From an uncultured Flammeovirgaceae bacterium (GTDB lineage: Bacteria > Bacteroidota > Bacteroidia > Cytophagales > Cyclobacteriaceae): a stretch of 24,254 bases of DNA. The DNA is taken from the NCBI GenBank assembly GCA_946886805.1, contig CAMPJM010000006.1:1-24254 (forward strand), written 5' to 3'. A model generated the notes under the pieces. It did not search any database and was not told the DNA's origin. It worked only from the letters and a program-made list of their open reading frames with translations. The translations under genes were made by a program, and so were the position numbers. This document shows positions 6,145 through 15,457 of this stretch, one piece after another. Numbering within the stretch: position 1 is the stretch's first letter; the number at the start of each line of letters is the position of its first letter.

Positions 6145-7794
6145 TTAGGAAGAAATTCTGTAGGCAGTCACATAGAAGTTGGGATCCACTTCTATGCTTG
6201 AATTTTTCTTGTCCAACTTCAGTTCCTGCCAGTTATTCGTCGGCTTTAACCATTTTTCTTTCCCGCTGAGGTATACCTTCACCGGCATATTGAACCCAGG
6301 GACACAATTATTCCACCGGTACTTCAATCGACCGCCCGTAATTTGGTACTCCAGTTGAGGAATTCGCACATCACGTAAATACTGGTCAAAGAAGCCATCA
6401 ATTTCCTGATTAATATGAAAGCGAAGGTAATTTTCAATTTGTTCGGTGGTTACTGTTTGATGATAAAAATGTTCATTCAGTCCACGAAGAATACTTCGCC
6501 ATTTTTCGTCATCGTTCACAATCTGCCGCAATGTATGCAGCATGTTTCCCCCTTTAGGGTACATGTCGCCTGAGCCCGCATGATTTACATTATAAAAACC
6601 TATAATCGGTCGGTCGTTTTTTATACCATTCCGAGTCCCTATAACATACGCATTCCCGGCCTCTGTACCATAATGGTAATCAAGGAAAAGACTTTCCGAA
6701 TAATTTGTAAAACTCTCGTGGATCCACATATCGGCCATGTCTTTGTAGGTGATGTTGTTGGCAAACCATTCGTGCCCCGATTCGTGGATAATTATAAAAT
6801 CAAAAACAAAGCCCCAGCCTGTGCCGCTTCCATCCTTTCCGCGGTAGCCATTCTCATATCCATTGCCATAGGTGACCGCACTTTGATGTTCCATGCCGGT
6901 ATAAGGGACTTCAATAAGTTTGTACCCATCTTCATAAAAAGGATAAGGCCCAAACCAGTACTCAAATGCCCGCAGCATGCGGGGCACATCTTTGAACTGT
7001 TTTTTTGCCTTTTCCAGATTTTCCTTCAGTACATAATAGTTACAGTCTAGCAACCCCTTTTCGCCCCGGTACTTCTCGGAGAAATGGGTGTAATCGGCAA
7101 TGCTGATATTTACACCATAATTATTGATTGGATTTGCAACAAACCAGTGGTAGGTTTTGGTCCCATCGCCATTTTGCTCCACACTCCGTAATCTCCCGTT
7201 GGAGACGTCCATCAAATACTCAGGCACGGTCACACTGATTAACATGCTATCAACTTCATCATACATATGATCTTTGCAGGGCCACCACAAGCTGGCGCCA
7301 TCGCCTTGGTTGGCATTGGCGATAAAATGAATTCCGTTGCTATCTTTAGCCCAGACAATCCCCCCACTCCAGGGAGGATTTTCACTTACTTTAGGCTGAC
7401 CTCCGTAAAATACATCCACCTGCTGCACCGAACCAACTTCCTTCTTTTCTGGCAGTTGCACAAACCAGGCATTTCCCTCCTGCTCAAACGATACCGTCTT
7501 ACCGTTCTGGACCACTTTTTCAATCTTCATTGGAGGCTGTAAGTCAATTTGCAAACGTTGCTGAGGTTCCAGCACCTTATAGCGGATGGTATTCACGCCC
7601 CGGATGGTGCTGTCGGCGGGGTTTACGCGGATGTTGAGGTGGTAGTAAGTAAGATTCCACCAAGCCCTTTCTTTCGTGATGGTGCCTCGCAAGGTATCCT
7701 GCCGGGTAAATTCCGGCTCCTGGGCATAAAGACCTGTGCAACAAGCGAAAAGCTGCAGGAGCATAAATACACGAAGAAACAGGTGGTCCAGCAT
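6145..7794 (-). CDS. Secreted M1-family zinc aminopeptidase
   Basis: This 549-aa protein has a signal peptide (residues 1-24, ending LYA before QEP). It shows the M1 zinc motif HESGH (His337, Glu338, His341) with the third ligand Glu360 in WIHESF, and the modified exopeptidase motif GMEHQ (300-304) in place of GxMEN. A YPKGG Tyr near residue 412 corresponds to the catalytic tyrosine. The N-terminal beta-saddle (about 35-240) precedes the thermolysin-like domain, and a short C-terminal region replaces the long helical domain of classical M1 enzymes. This compact form is common in Bacteroidota. The family removes N-terminal residues from peptides. It would act in the periplasm or outside the cell, upstream of peptide uptake. 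It lies between the DUF5695-type gene (93-nt gap) and the M24B prolidase. Confidence 0.92.
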   Translation of the reverse strand: MLDHLFLRVFMLLQLFACCTGLYAQEPEFTRQDTLRGTITKERAWWNLTYYHLNIRVNPADSTIRGVNTIRYKVLEPQQRLQIDLQPPMKIEKVVQNGKTVSFEQEGNAWFVQLPEKKEVGSVQQVDVFYGGQPKVSENPPWSGGIVWAKDSNGIHFIANANQGDGASLWWPCKDHMYDEVDSMLISVTVPEYLMDVSNGRLRSVEQNGDGTKTYHWFVANPINNYGVNISIADYTHFSEKYRGEKGLLDCNYYVLKENLEKAKKQFKDVPRMLRAFEYWFGPYPFYEDGYKLIEVPYTGMEHQSAVTYGNGYENGYRGKDGSGTGWGFVFDFIIIHESGHEWFANNITYKDMADMWIHESFTNYSESLFLDYHYGTEAGNAYVIGTRNGIKNDRPIIGFYNVNHAGSGDMYPKGGNMLHTLRQIVNDDEKWRSILRGLNEHFYHQTVTTEQIENYLRFHINQEIDGFFDQYLRDVRIPQLEYQITGGRLKYRWNNCVPGFNMPVKVYLSGKEKWLKPTNNWQELKLDKKNSSIEVDPNFYVTAYRISS

Positions 7795-7887
7795 GGTAAT
7801 TACAATTTTGCTTCTGTTAAATCAGTAAAACTTTACACATTTCGGTGTGGTGTTTAAGAAACTTAGATTCCCCGGAAAAGCTGGTAA

Positions 7888-10617
7888 TTATTCCTGTTGG
7901 AGTTCAACTTTAGTTAATCGTCTGGTTAAAGGAACCACATAAGCACCACGCTCCTTCTTCAGAGAAGAAGCCACTCGATAGTTCCCTACTCCTTCTACTG
8001 CAACAGGTTGCTCTATACGCAAAAAAGCATTCGGTGTATATTGATCTTTAGCTTCGAGGTGAAGCTCTACTTGTCCTGTTTCCGGATTATAGGCCACCTT
8101 CTCAAACTTTCCGGCATCCAGTGTCAGCCACAGACCGGCAGGCGCAATATATACGCGGGAGCGGGCAGCAGTGGTGAGGTCTACCTCTACCCAGTCTCTA
8201 TTACGCTTCAGGTTTCCTCCAAAGGAAAGCCATCCTAACTCTTCATCATGTGTTATATACGTCCCGGAATTTACTGCATATCCATAGAAGCCAGGGCCGT
8301 AGTCGCCCGAATAACTGTCGATTGCCAGCGTAGACGGGAAGGAGTGAAAAGCAGCAGGGCCAAATCCATCCTGAGTTATGTTGGAGATCGCTCCCATTAG
8401 TCCACCATACCCTATGCGCAACAGGTAGAGGTCATCCGGGTTTTCCCTGAATTCACTTAGTACCGGTATAGCATTGAGCCCGGAACCATAATGGTGCAGC
8501 TGTCGTTCTACCCGGGATAATTTACCCCCATACAGAAAATCCCAGTACCTTCGGGCACTTCCGTTATATCCCCAGTGCGGCACAGTTGGCATGTAGGCAA
8601 GAATGGCATTCAGAGTAACATCAGCCTTTTCATCAAAGCCGAAATACTTCGACCAGGTGTACACCTCTTCCTGCCCAGTCGAGTCCCAGGGCATTTCACT
8701 GCCAAAAGGATAATCTAGAGAGCGCCACAGGTCAGCACGTTTCCGCATGCTCTTTTCCAGCGAATCAGCCAACTCATCCATGCCTTCGGATTTCAGGTCG
8801 AGCAAGATCAGGAAAAATACACTCCCCTCCATTTGGCCAAACTGGGCATAATGCGGTGCCTGTTCCACCATGGCCATAGCGGTATGGCAGGCCTGCTCCA
8901 AATACCAGTCCCAAGGATTCTCATTTACCAGCCCCTCACGATAGCGGGCCAGGTTGTAGAGCACCCAGTAAGCTGCCGCCACGTGAGGGTAATTATACGA
9001 CCGTCCGGTCGATTCAGCTTCTTCACGACTCCAGGCCGACCAGGTATTGTAATTCACCTCTTTGCTGTAGGTGCCTTCCGGCATTACATCCGGTTCGTAA
9101 TAGTACATACTCTTCCTCACGCCATACTTCTTTTCTCCCTCACTAAACTGAATCCCCCCCCACAGAGTGTGGTGAACAAACTGCTTTAACTTTTCAAGCT
9201 CTACTCTATTTGGCTGTATCAACTGCTTCATGATGGCGGAAAGCCAGGAACCCGCTCCCGCTTCGTCACTTAAACCAGCAATCCACGCCCTGCTTTCATG
9301 CCTTACCTGCTTCATTTTCTCATAGTCATAGCTGATGACTGACAAATTCCGGTCGAAGGGATCCGCTTCATCGCCGAACCACTGCTTTGTGGTAAGGAAG
9401 TGGCCATGATCTGCCACTACCTGCTCTTCAGGTTTAATTACTTTGTAGTTGACCGATTGCCGCAATCCATCTTCATACGTAATGGTCAGCCGGACTCTTC
9501 CCCAATCCTTTCCCTTGATTTCGTAGGTCTTCCATCCACTTTTTGCCGGGTCGGCTTCCTTTACTTTCAATGCTCCTTTCGGTTCCACCTCTATTGTGCG
9601 CACCTCGCTTTTGTACTTCAGGAACAACTTAGCGTTCACATCTTTCGGTACCACATAGCCCGGCACACCTACCGCCACAGGCCGCTCATTTTCAATCAGT
9701 TTCTCCTCAATACTTTTAATTTCATTTGCCAGAATAAACTTCACACCATAGCTTTTGGATTCTCCCGATTGGAGGGTAGTGGAAGTTGCCGGATTCCAGG
9801 GTTCCACTACCCGCCACTCTTCTTCTTCATGCGCTTTGCTGTGTGCCATCCACTCGTGGAACCCTTCGAATGTAATGCCACGGGGGGTAGGGTCATCCAA
9901 AAGTGGATTGTATGCCTCAAATGAGGTTTCACCAAAAGGAACCACCAAGAGCACGGGCCCGTGCCCATGCAGGCGGGTTACTTGCAAATAGCCTGCCTGC
10001 TGACCAATGTATGGATCATAAAAAACATTTTGGGCATGTGCCTCATCAAGCGATTTTTCCTGAAGTATGTTATTAAAGACCATGGGTATTCCCAATGATC
10101 CTATTTCAATAATTTTGTCAGTTTTGTTTTGAAGCTCAAAACGTAAAACTAACTGACCATCTGACAACTCCCAGTAACGTTTCACCTGCAAAGGAATATC
10201 AGCTGGAAGAGTGTTGGCCAGATCCGCTACCGCCAGCACATTGCCTCCTTGCGACAATGCCTGCACAGGAGCACGCTTAGCTGCGGTTGAGTATCTTTTC
10301 CACTCGCCACCATCTCCTGATCTCAATCGAAGATTGAGATCTCCCAAATGGTAAAATCCATCCTTGTTGCGGCTTTCTAGTCTGTCGCTCGGAACGAAGT
10401 CAAAACCATTTTCTCCTTTAGGAGCCAGTGAATATATGGTCTGAGAAGCTTTCACCAACTTTAAATCGAAGGAAGGGTTATCCAGTTGAATAATCCCCTG
10501 ATCAAGCCTCAGTGTTCCAAGCAACTCCTCCAGCCCATTTTTATTCGACTGCGCTTGCAGTTCGCTAGTTAATAAAAACAGAAAAAATACATATAAAATA
10601 TAGTGTCTTCCAATCAT
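7888..10617 (-). CDS. Secreted DUF5695-type protein, putative glycan-active
   Basis: This 909-aa protein has a signal peptide (residues 1-23, ending LQAQ). Its opening (LDNPSFDLKLVKASQTIYSL, then GFDFVPSDRL, GFYHLGDLNLRLR) fits what I remember of the DUF5695 family, which has no assigned activity. Roughly residues 30-400 look beta-rich (Val/Thr/Tyr-rich strands). Residues 430-770 are helical and rich in Trp, Tyr and His, with pieces such as YNYPHVAAAYWVLYNLARY and WDFLYGG, reminiscent of alpha/alpha-barrel glycosidases and lyases. The C-terminus returns to beta structure. Gene order (GH97 185 nt upstream, M1 peptidase downstream, same strand) argues for a role in glycoprotein or polysaccharide breakdown. 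An alternative is a non-catalytic binding protein. The family name is from memory and the function is unknown. Confidence 0.75.
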   Translation of the reverse strand: MIGRHYILYVFFLFLLTSELQAQSNKNGLEELLGTLRLDQGIIQLDNPSFDLKLVKASQTIYSLAPKGENGFDFVPSDRLESRNKDGFYHLGDLNLRLRSGDGGEWKRYSTAAKRAPVQALSQGGNVLAVADLANTLPADIPLQVKRYWELSDGQLVLRFELQNKTDKIIEIGSLGIPMVFNNILQEKSLDEAHAQNVFYDPYIGQQAGYLQVTRLHGHGPVLLVVPFGETSFEAYNPLLDDPTPRGITFEGFHEWMAHSKAHEEEEWRVVEPWNPATSTTLQSGESKSYGVKFILANEIKSIEEKLIENERPVAVGVPGYVVPKDVNAKLFLKYKSEVRTIEVEPKGALKVKEADPAKSGWKTYEIKGKDWGRVRLTITYEDGLRQSVNYKVIKPEEQVVADHGHFLTTKQWFGDEADPFDRNLSVISYDYEKMKQVRHESRAWIAGLSDEAGAGSWLSAIMKQLIQPNRVELEKLKQFVHHTLWGGIQFSEGEKKYGVRKSMYYYEPDVMPEGTYSKEVNYNTWSAWSREEAESTGRSYNYPHVAAAYWVLYNLARYREGLVNENPWDWYLEQACHTAMAMVEQAPHYAQFGQMEGSVFFLILLDLKSEGMDELADSLEKSMRKRADLWRSLDYPFGSEMPWDSTGQEEVYTWSKYFGFDEKADVTLNAILAYMPTVPHWGYNGSARRYWDFLYGGKLSRVERQLHHYGSGLNAIPVLSEFRENPDDLYLLRIGYGGLMGAISNITQDGFGPAAFHSFPSTLAIDSYSGDYGPGFYGYAVNSGTYITHDEELGWLSFGGNLKRNRDWVEVDLTTAARSRVYIAPAGLWLTLDAGKFEKVAYNPETGQVELHLEAKDQYTPNAFLRIEQPVAVEGVGNYRVASSLKKERGAYVVPLTRRLTKVELQQE

Positions 10618-10620
10618 TTG

Positions 10621-10644
10621 CTAATAAGTAATATTATTTGTTAG
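10621..10644. repeat. Imperfect 24-bp palindrome next to the DUF5695-type start
   Basis: CTAATAAGTAAT (10621-10632) is matched at 10 of 12 positions by the reverse complement of 10633-10644. It lies 3 nt before the ATG at 10617, inside the 185-nt spacer after the GH97 gene. It could be an operator or an RNA fold affecting initiation, but AT-rich DNA produces such patterns by chance. Confidence 0.2.
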
Positions 10645-10802
10645 TACTTCATTCTATATCAGATGTCTGTATCACCTTCCTGAAAACCAGTTTTGGCTTC
10701 TTAAAAACTAACTACAACATTGTAAAAACTTTCTCACAGAAATAAACAACTTGGCACTATTCTACCCATTCATTCTTTTTCAGTGCAGGAATGAGGGCTA
10801 AT

Positions 10803-12764
10803 TCATGGTTTCTTTTCCAAAATAGCAACCCATCCACCCCCTTTTGCCAGATGAATTTCCATTTTCGTCTGCGGGGTGACCATTATTTTTTCTACTTTGT
10901 AATCCTCAGCATATTTGTTTGCATTGACTCCATCTTTAAGAATCGTCATTTCATATTCCCCTTGTTGTAGAAAAGAAAAATCCAGAGGAAGGGAGCGCTT
11001 CTCCCAGTTAGTCATGGCTCCTATATACCAGTTATCCTCATACCTCCTTGCCATGGCCACATACTCACCAATTTTGGCATGTAAGGCCCTTGATTCGTCC
11101 CATACTGATGGAATCCGGGAGATTACCTCTACAGTATTTTTATCTTTCAGGTAGGAAGAAGGAGAATCGCAAAGCATTTGCAGGGCACTTTCAAATACCA
11201 CATACATAGCCGCCTGATGTGCCCTGGTTCCCAGACTCATAGGACGGTTGTAACTTATATGATGATTTCCTTCCTGTGCATTTCGCATAGCGCCCGGTGT
11301 AAAATCCATCGGCCCCACCGCCATTCGGATAAACGGGATTATCAGGTTGTGATCTGGCGTAATGTAGCTTGCCCATTTATTATTTTCATTGCCCCGAACA
11401 CCCTCGTAGCTTAATACATTGGGATAAGCTCTTCGTAAACCGGCAGGCTTGTAAGCCCCATGAAAATTGACCAGCAGTTTTCGCTTGGCTGCTTCCTGCG
11501 CTATTCTCATGTAAGAGTTCACCATATATTGATCTGCACGTTGCATAAAATCCACTTTCACACCTTTCGCTCCCCAGTCACTGTAAGTTTGTAGGATTTG
11601 CTCCATGTTGGCATCCAAAGGTTTCCACAGGCACCACAAAATGATGCCTACCCCTTTTTCTTTACCATACGCTATTAATTTGTGGACATTAATTTCCGGA
11701 TTAAACTCCAATATCTCCGTGGTGGATTTGGTCCATCCTTCGTCCAGAATAACATATTCCAAACCGTATCTTGCAGCAAAATCAATATAATATTTATAGG
11801 TAGCTGTATTCAGCCCTGTCTCAAAATCTACATTGTAAATATTGTTAGCATTGTACCAATCCCAAGCCACTTTTCCCGGCCTGATCCAATCGGTGCTCTC
11901 CAGCGCAAGAGAGCGGGAAAGTTTAAATACCATATCTTGCTCCAGGAAAACTTTATCATTCTGGCTGATGACAAAAAAACGCCAAGGGAAACTTCTATAC
12001 CCTGACGTTCGGGCTATATAATCCGCTTCTTTGGTAATTAGCTCACTTCTGTCTGCCCTGGAGGAAAGCGGCTTCGTTTCCAGCACCACCTTTGGGAAAA
12101 TGGCTTTTAAAGTAGCAGTACCTGTCCCTTCTAGAAACATATTTGGATAGTCGTACAGATCTGCTTCCGAAAAAAGAATTTTAATTCCCTCCTTCACATC
12201 AAACAGTACAGGAAGCGAACAAAAATCGCCTGCAGAAATTTCCTCCAGCTTTTTGTCTAAATAAGCTCTTTCGTAGTGAGAGTACATATTTTCTTCCTGG
12301 GGAAAGAGAGAAGTAGTTGCCTCAGGAAAATGAACTTCCATTTTTTCTGTGTGTACCTCAATGTCACCCTTCATGGAAGTCAGGAAGCGATAAGCCACTC
12401 CTTCGTTATATACCCGAAAATGAACAGCGTAATCTCCCTTAAATTTTAGCTGAAGTTCATTGTAAACATTAGTTATTTTCCTGTTTTTTTGTGGAACTAC
12501 AGAAAAAATCTCTTCTTTTTTTTTAACTATTTTATCAGAAATTAGCTGTGGGTTTTTCCCCAGCACTTTTTCCCCCAGATCTAGGCCTATGTCCACCCTG
12601 TCAATAATCATTTTTTGTCCCGTCTTTACGGACCAGCTAAGACCATTCTCCAAATTTACATTTAAAATTATATTTTTATCTTGAGAAGATACCTCCAAAG
12701 TTTGGGCGCCAACCAAGACAGGACTAAAAAAAGAAATTGCTATAGCTAATACTCTTTTGATCAT
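10803..12764 (-). CDS. GH97 glycosidase, retaining alpha-galactosidase type
   Basis: This 653-aa protein has a signal peptide (1-20, ending VGA before QT), an N-terminal beta-sandwich (about 22-290) and a TIM barrel (about 295-560). GH97 contains inverting alpha-glucosidases (SusB, bases Glu439/Glu508, acid Glu532) and retaining alpha-galactosidases (BtGH97b, nucleophile Asp415, acid/base Glu470). Here Asp405 (VKVDFM) is the nucleophile and Glu460 (VRGNE) the acid/base, 55 residues apart exactly as in BtGH97b. The SusB base Glu508 is replaced by Gly436 (NFHGAYKPAG), 24 residues before Glu460. This points to the retaining group. The gene begins 3 nt after the stop of the upstream GH127/146 gene, so the two are cotranscribed. 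A likely substrate is alpha-linked galactose; beta-L-arabinopyranosides are a possible alternative. Confidence 0.9.
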   Translation of the reverse strand: MIKRVLAIAISFFSPVLVGAQTLEVSSQDKNIILNVNLENGLSWSVKTGQKMIIDRVDIGLDLGEKVLGKNPQLISDKIVKKKEEIFSVVPQKNRKITNVYNELQLKFKGDYAVHFRVYNEGVAYRFLTSMKGDIEVHTEKMEVHFPEATTSLFPQEENMYSHYERAYLDKKLEEISAGDFCSLPVLFDVKEGIKILFSEADLYDYPNMFLEGTGTATLKAIFPKVVLETKPLSSRADRSELITKEADYIARTSGYRSFPWRFFVISQNDKVFLEQDMVFKLSRSLALESTDWIRPGKVAWDWYNANNIYNVDFETGLNTATYKYYIDFAARYGLEYVILDEGWTKSTTEILEFNPEINVHKLIAYGKEKGVGIILWCLWKPLDANMEQILQTYSDWGAKGVKVDFMQRADQYMVNSYMRIAQEAAKRKLLVNFHGAYKPAGLRRAYPNVLSYEGVRGNENNKWASYITPDHNLIIPFIRMAVGPMDFTPGAMRNAQEGNHHISYNRPMSLGTRAHQAAMYVVFESALQMLCDSPSSYLKDKNTVEVISRIPSVWDESRALHAKIGEYVAMARRYEDNWYIGAMTNWEKRSLPLDFSFLQQGEYEMTILKDGVNANKYAEDYKVEKIMVTPQTKMEIHLAKGGGWVAILEKKP

Positions 12765-12767
12765 ATA

Positions 12768-15134
12768 CTATAAGTCGCCATTAAAAACTCTAAATCCATA
12801 AACAGGACCAGCGCTGTTCCCATCCTTTGCCTTTATGGTAACTTTTACGCTTTCTTTTCCCTTTACCAGTTCTTCCGGTATTTCGTAAGATATATCGTAA
12901 AACTGGCTCTTTTTAAATTTATTGAGATCTTCCGTGGCTATTTTTACTCCGTCTATTAGGATATCAAATACTCTTCCACGGTTGTCCATTCCCCAATAGG
13001 TTGCCATTAAATTATTTTTGGTATCAGAATCTACTTTCATCAAAAAAGAGTAATATCCACCATCATTCGTTGACCTCCACTTTCTCCCATGATCATCACC
13101 GGTAAAAGTTTTTTCTCCTGTAAATTCATGGTCTCTTTCGGGTTGCATTTCTCCTAGACGAATGATGTCAACCGTCCGATCTTCTATTTCTTGTTGTTTT
13201 CTTTTCTCCTCTTCATAAACCAATTGCTGTTTTTTCCAATCATCAGGTGTGAATACATCCCAATACACAGAATAGAATTCATCTAACGTTTGATAAAAAG
13301 GAATTAACTTCACTTCTTCTGGAACTCCAATACTGCTTGTTGCAAAATGTAAATTACTTTTATCCACCGGAATCACCCACTTATTAGGATTATCTTCCTT
13401 GGTTACAAATACTGGTATTCCTTTAACAGGGTCCGGTTCTGTTTCTCCAAAAACTCCAGACATTAAAACTGGGCCATAAAACAATGCCTTTCTATTAATA
13501 TTATCTGGCATTGGTTCCGTATAAAAATCGAAACCAAGATCTAGTTCTATTTTATCGTTGTTGTTCCATTCTCTTTCTACTAATAAATAACCTTCGTCGT
13601 TTTCTTTTACAGATGTGACCTTTCCATTTATCTTTATCGTGAAATCAACTACCCAAACCGGTTTTCTTAGTTTAATAGGAAAAGACACGGATCGTTTAGT
13701 TGTGATGATAAAGTCAACCTGACCATCAAGAGGAAATTTCGTTTCCTGTCTTACCGTCACTCCTTTTTCTTTCCAGGTTAATTGGGAAGGGATAAATAGA
13801 TTAACGTAAAGACCACCATCTACTCCGTGACTGTAAATACTTTCCCCATATTTAACATGATTCTCCATTCCGGAGCCAACACAACAGGTGAACGAATGAT
13901 ATGGATTACTATATTCTTTATGGCCACCTTGTCGTAATGAAACGAAATAGGTTGTCATACCATTTTTTGGATTCTGTGACGCCAAAATATGGTTGTATAA
14001 GCCTCTTTCGTAATAATCCATCAAATGCGAGGAGGGTTGAACAGCAAATAAATGTCGCGTAAGCTTCAACATATTATAAGTATTACATGTTTCAGTAGTA
14101 TTAGCACTCAACTTATCGTTCAATTTGTCTGGCTCCCCGAAATATTCGTAATTACTATTTCCCCCTGTTGCATAAGAATGATCTTCTACCACTGTTTTCC
14201 AAAAGAAATTTGCAATATTTGCATCTTCTTCATCTCCTGTTAATTCAAACCGTCGTGCACTCGCGATGATTTTTGGTATCTGAGTGTTTGAATGCTTTCC
14301 AGGCAGGACATCAATATTCATCGCTAAAGAATCCAAAATCCGCTTGTCGTAAAAGCGGTACGACAAGTTCAGGTACTTTTGATCGCCTGTTAACGCATAG
14401 GTATTTACCAGGGTCTCGCTCATTCCTCCATACTCACAAATCATCATTTCCTGCATTTGGGGTTCACTTAGATCTTCTAAGGTCTTTATTGCCCAATCTG
14501 CGATTCCCTTTTCTATGTTCAACGCAGTCTCATTGCCACAGTACAAATAAGCATCCAAAAGTCCAGCCATAATTTTATGCACCGTATACCAAGGGGCCCA
14601 AGCACCATTTAAATCAAAACCTTTCGAACGGATATTTCCACTTGCTACTTCAGCCCACATCTCATCTTCATTGGGAATTGCCCCGACGTAGCCTGTCTTC
14701 CGACTTTTTTGGATTTCTTGCAACTCAGAAACAATATAATTTACTCTATTCAAGTATTCTTCATCACCAGTAGCAGCATAATACATTGAACAAGCGGATA
14801 AATAATGGCCTAATGAATGTCCCGCAAGACCTGAAGATTCCCATCCACCATATTTCTCTGCCTTTGGTTTTAGTCCTGCATGCGCTCTAAAGTCGGACAA
14901 AAGTCTATCAGGCTCTAACATTAACAGATAAGCTGCTTCTGCTCTCATTGCTTCTTTAAAGGGACTTTCTAATAATTTCACATCGCCCAAATGAAAACTA
15001 AAGGCTTTAATAGGAACGCTAGGTTTTATCTGCATTTTAGTATTTTCACCCTCGGGAACGTAAGATTGAGAATAACATGCTTCGAAAAGCAGCATATTTC
15101 CTAAGACTATTAATAAAAAAGACCACTTTTTCAT
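12768..15134 (-). CDS. Secreted GH127/GH146-type beta-L-arabinofuranosidase
   Basis: This 788-aa protein has an N-terminal export signal (to about residue 23); Cys20 leaves open a lipoprotein, but the lipobox is poor. The catalytic domain opens with the classical DUF1680 signature (FSFHLGDVKLLESPF at 45-59, then GGWESSGLAGHSLGHYLSAC at 96-115). The zinc and nucleophile set is intact: Glu334 in GEP (probable acid/base), Glu348 and Cys350 in TETC, and Cys417-Cys418 in FTCCVGSG. The N-terminal motif is closer to the GH146-like branch than to HypBA1, so the substrate may be a pectic arabinan beta-arabinofuranosyl cap or a Hyp-arabinoside. The C-terminal domain (about 655-786, starting DIIRLGEMQPE) resembles DUF6805, a beta-sandwich appended to many such enzymes. 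It is followed after 3 nt by the GH97 gene. Confidence 0.9.
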   Translation of the reverse strand: MKKWSFLLIVLGNMLLFEACYSQSYVPEGENTKMQIKPSVPIKAFSFHLGDVKLLESPFKEAMRAEAAYLLMLEPDRLLSDFRAHAGLKPKAEKYGGWESSGLAGHSLGHYLSACSMYYAATGDEEYLNRVNYIVSELQEIQKSRKTGYVGAIPNEDEMWAEVASGNIRSKGFDLNGAWAPWYTVHKIMAGLLDAYLYCGNETALNIEKGIADWAIKTLEDLSEPQMQEMMICEYGGMSETLVNTYALTGDQKYLNLSYRFYDKRILDSLAMNIDVLPGKHSNTQIPKIIASARRFELTGDEEDANIANFFWKTVVEDHSYATGGNSNYEYFGEPDKLNDKLSANTTETCNTYNMLKLTRHLFAVQPSSHLMDYYERGLYNHILASQNPKNGMTTYFVSLRQGGHKEYSNPYHSFTCCVGSGMENHVKYGESIYSHGVDGGLYVNLFIPSQLTWKEKGVTVRQETKFPLDGQVDFIITTKRSVSFPIKLRKPVWVVDFTIKINGKVTSVKENDEGYLLVEREWNNNDKIELDLGFDFYTEPMPDNINRKALFYGPVLMSGVFGETEPDPVKGIPVFVTKEDNPNKWVIPVDKSNLHFATSSIGVPEEVKLIPFYQTLDEFYSVYWDVFTPDDWKKQQLVYEEEKRKQQEIEDRTVDIIRLGEMQPERDHEFTGEKTFTGDDHGRKWRSTNDGGYYSFLMKVDSDTKNNLMATYWGMDNRGRVFDILIDGVKIATEDLNKFKKSQFYDISYEIPEELVKGKESVKVTIKAKDGNSAGPVYGFRVFNGDL

Positions 15135-15246
15135 ATAAAACTATTCAAATATTTAACCAACATTTAATCAAACCTTCTCCTGCTGAAATTCACCATTCAG
15201 GTTGGAAATTTTCAATACTAAAAGTACTATAAAAAGACACCATGGA

Positions 15247-15277
15247 ATTATATTATTTTCCTCAATTATAATATAAT
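15247..15277. repeat. Perfect 10-bp inverted repeat, operator-like
   Basis: ATTATATTAT (15247-15256) and ATAATATAAT (15268-15277) are exact reverse complements around 11 nt. Centre-to-centre spacing is 21 bp, about two helical turns, which suits a dimeric regulator. The repeat lies between the candidate promoter at 15300-15307 and the GH127 start. It is entirely A/T, so chance cannot be excluded. Confidence 0.3.
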
Positions 15278-15299
15278 AATGCCAAATGTTCTTTTCTGA

Positions 15300-15307
15300 C
15301 AAAAATA
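15300..15307 (-). promoter_or_regulatory. Candidate -7 element for the GH127-GH97 gene pair
   Basis: The minus strand reads TATTTTTG, a match to TAnnTTTG, about 165 nt before the GH127/146 ATG. Twenty nt further upstream the sequence is ACTG, only a partial match to the TTTG expected at -33. Confidence 0.35.
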
Positions 15308-15457
15308 TACATCATTAGACGTAAATACAGTTTTCGATCGCTAGAAAAATAAGCCTCAAACCTTCGAGAGGAGATTCTAATATTGAATAAGTTACAGCCA
15401 TAATTTAAGGATCCATCAGCCAGATCAATGAGCGAACAGGTTAGAGTCCTTTTCTCA

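Larger units (their letters stand above)
15135..15457. other. Intergenic spacer with regulatory-looking elements
   Basis: This 323-nt AT-rich spacer separates the sulfatase gene from the GH127/146 gene. It contains no protein-like frame. It holds a TAnnTTTG-type -7 candidate and a perfect 10-bp inverted repeat, both listed separately. Together they suggest that the GH127-GH97 pair can be transcribed from its own promoter. Confidence 0.5.

Noticed and set aside
6580..7050. 156-codon plus-strand open frame
   Set aside because: It lies wholly opposite the well-supported M1 peptidase gene, has Cys/Ile/Val-rich non-protein-like composition and no motif.
9400..9924. 174-codon plus-strand open frame
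   Set aside because: Antisense shadow of the DUF5695-type gene; composition rich in Phe, His and Arg as expected for the reverse frame.
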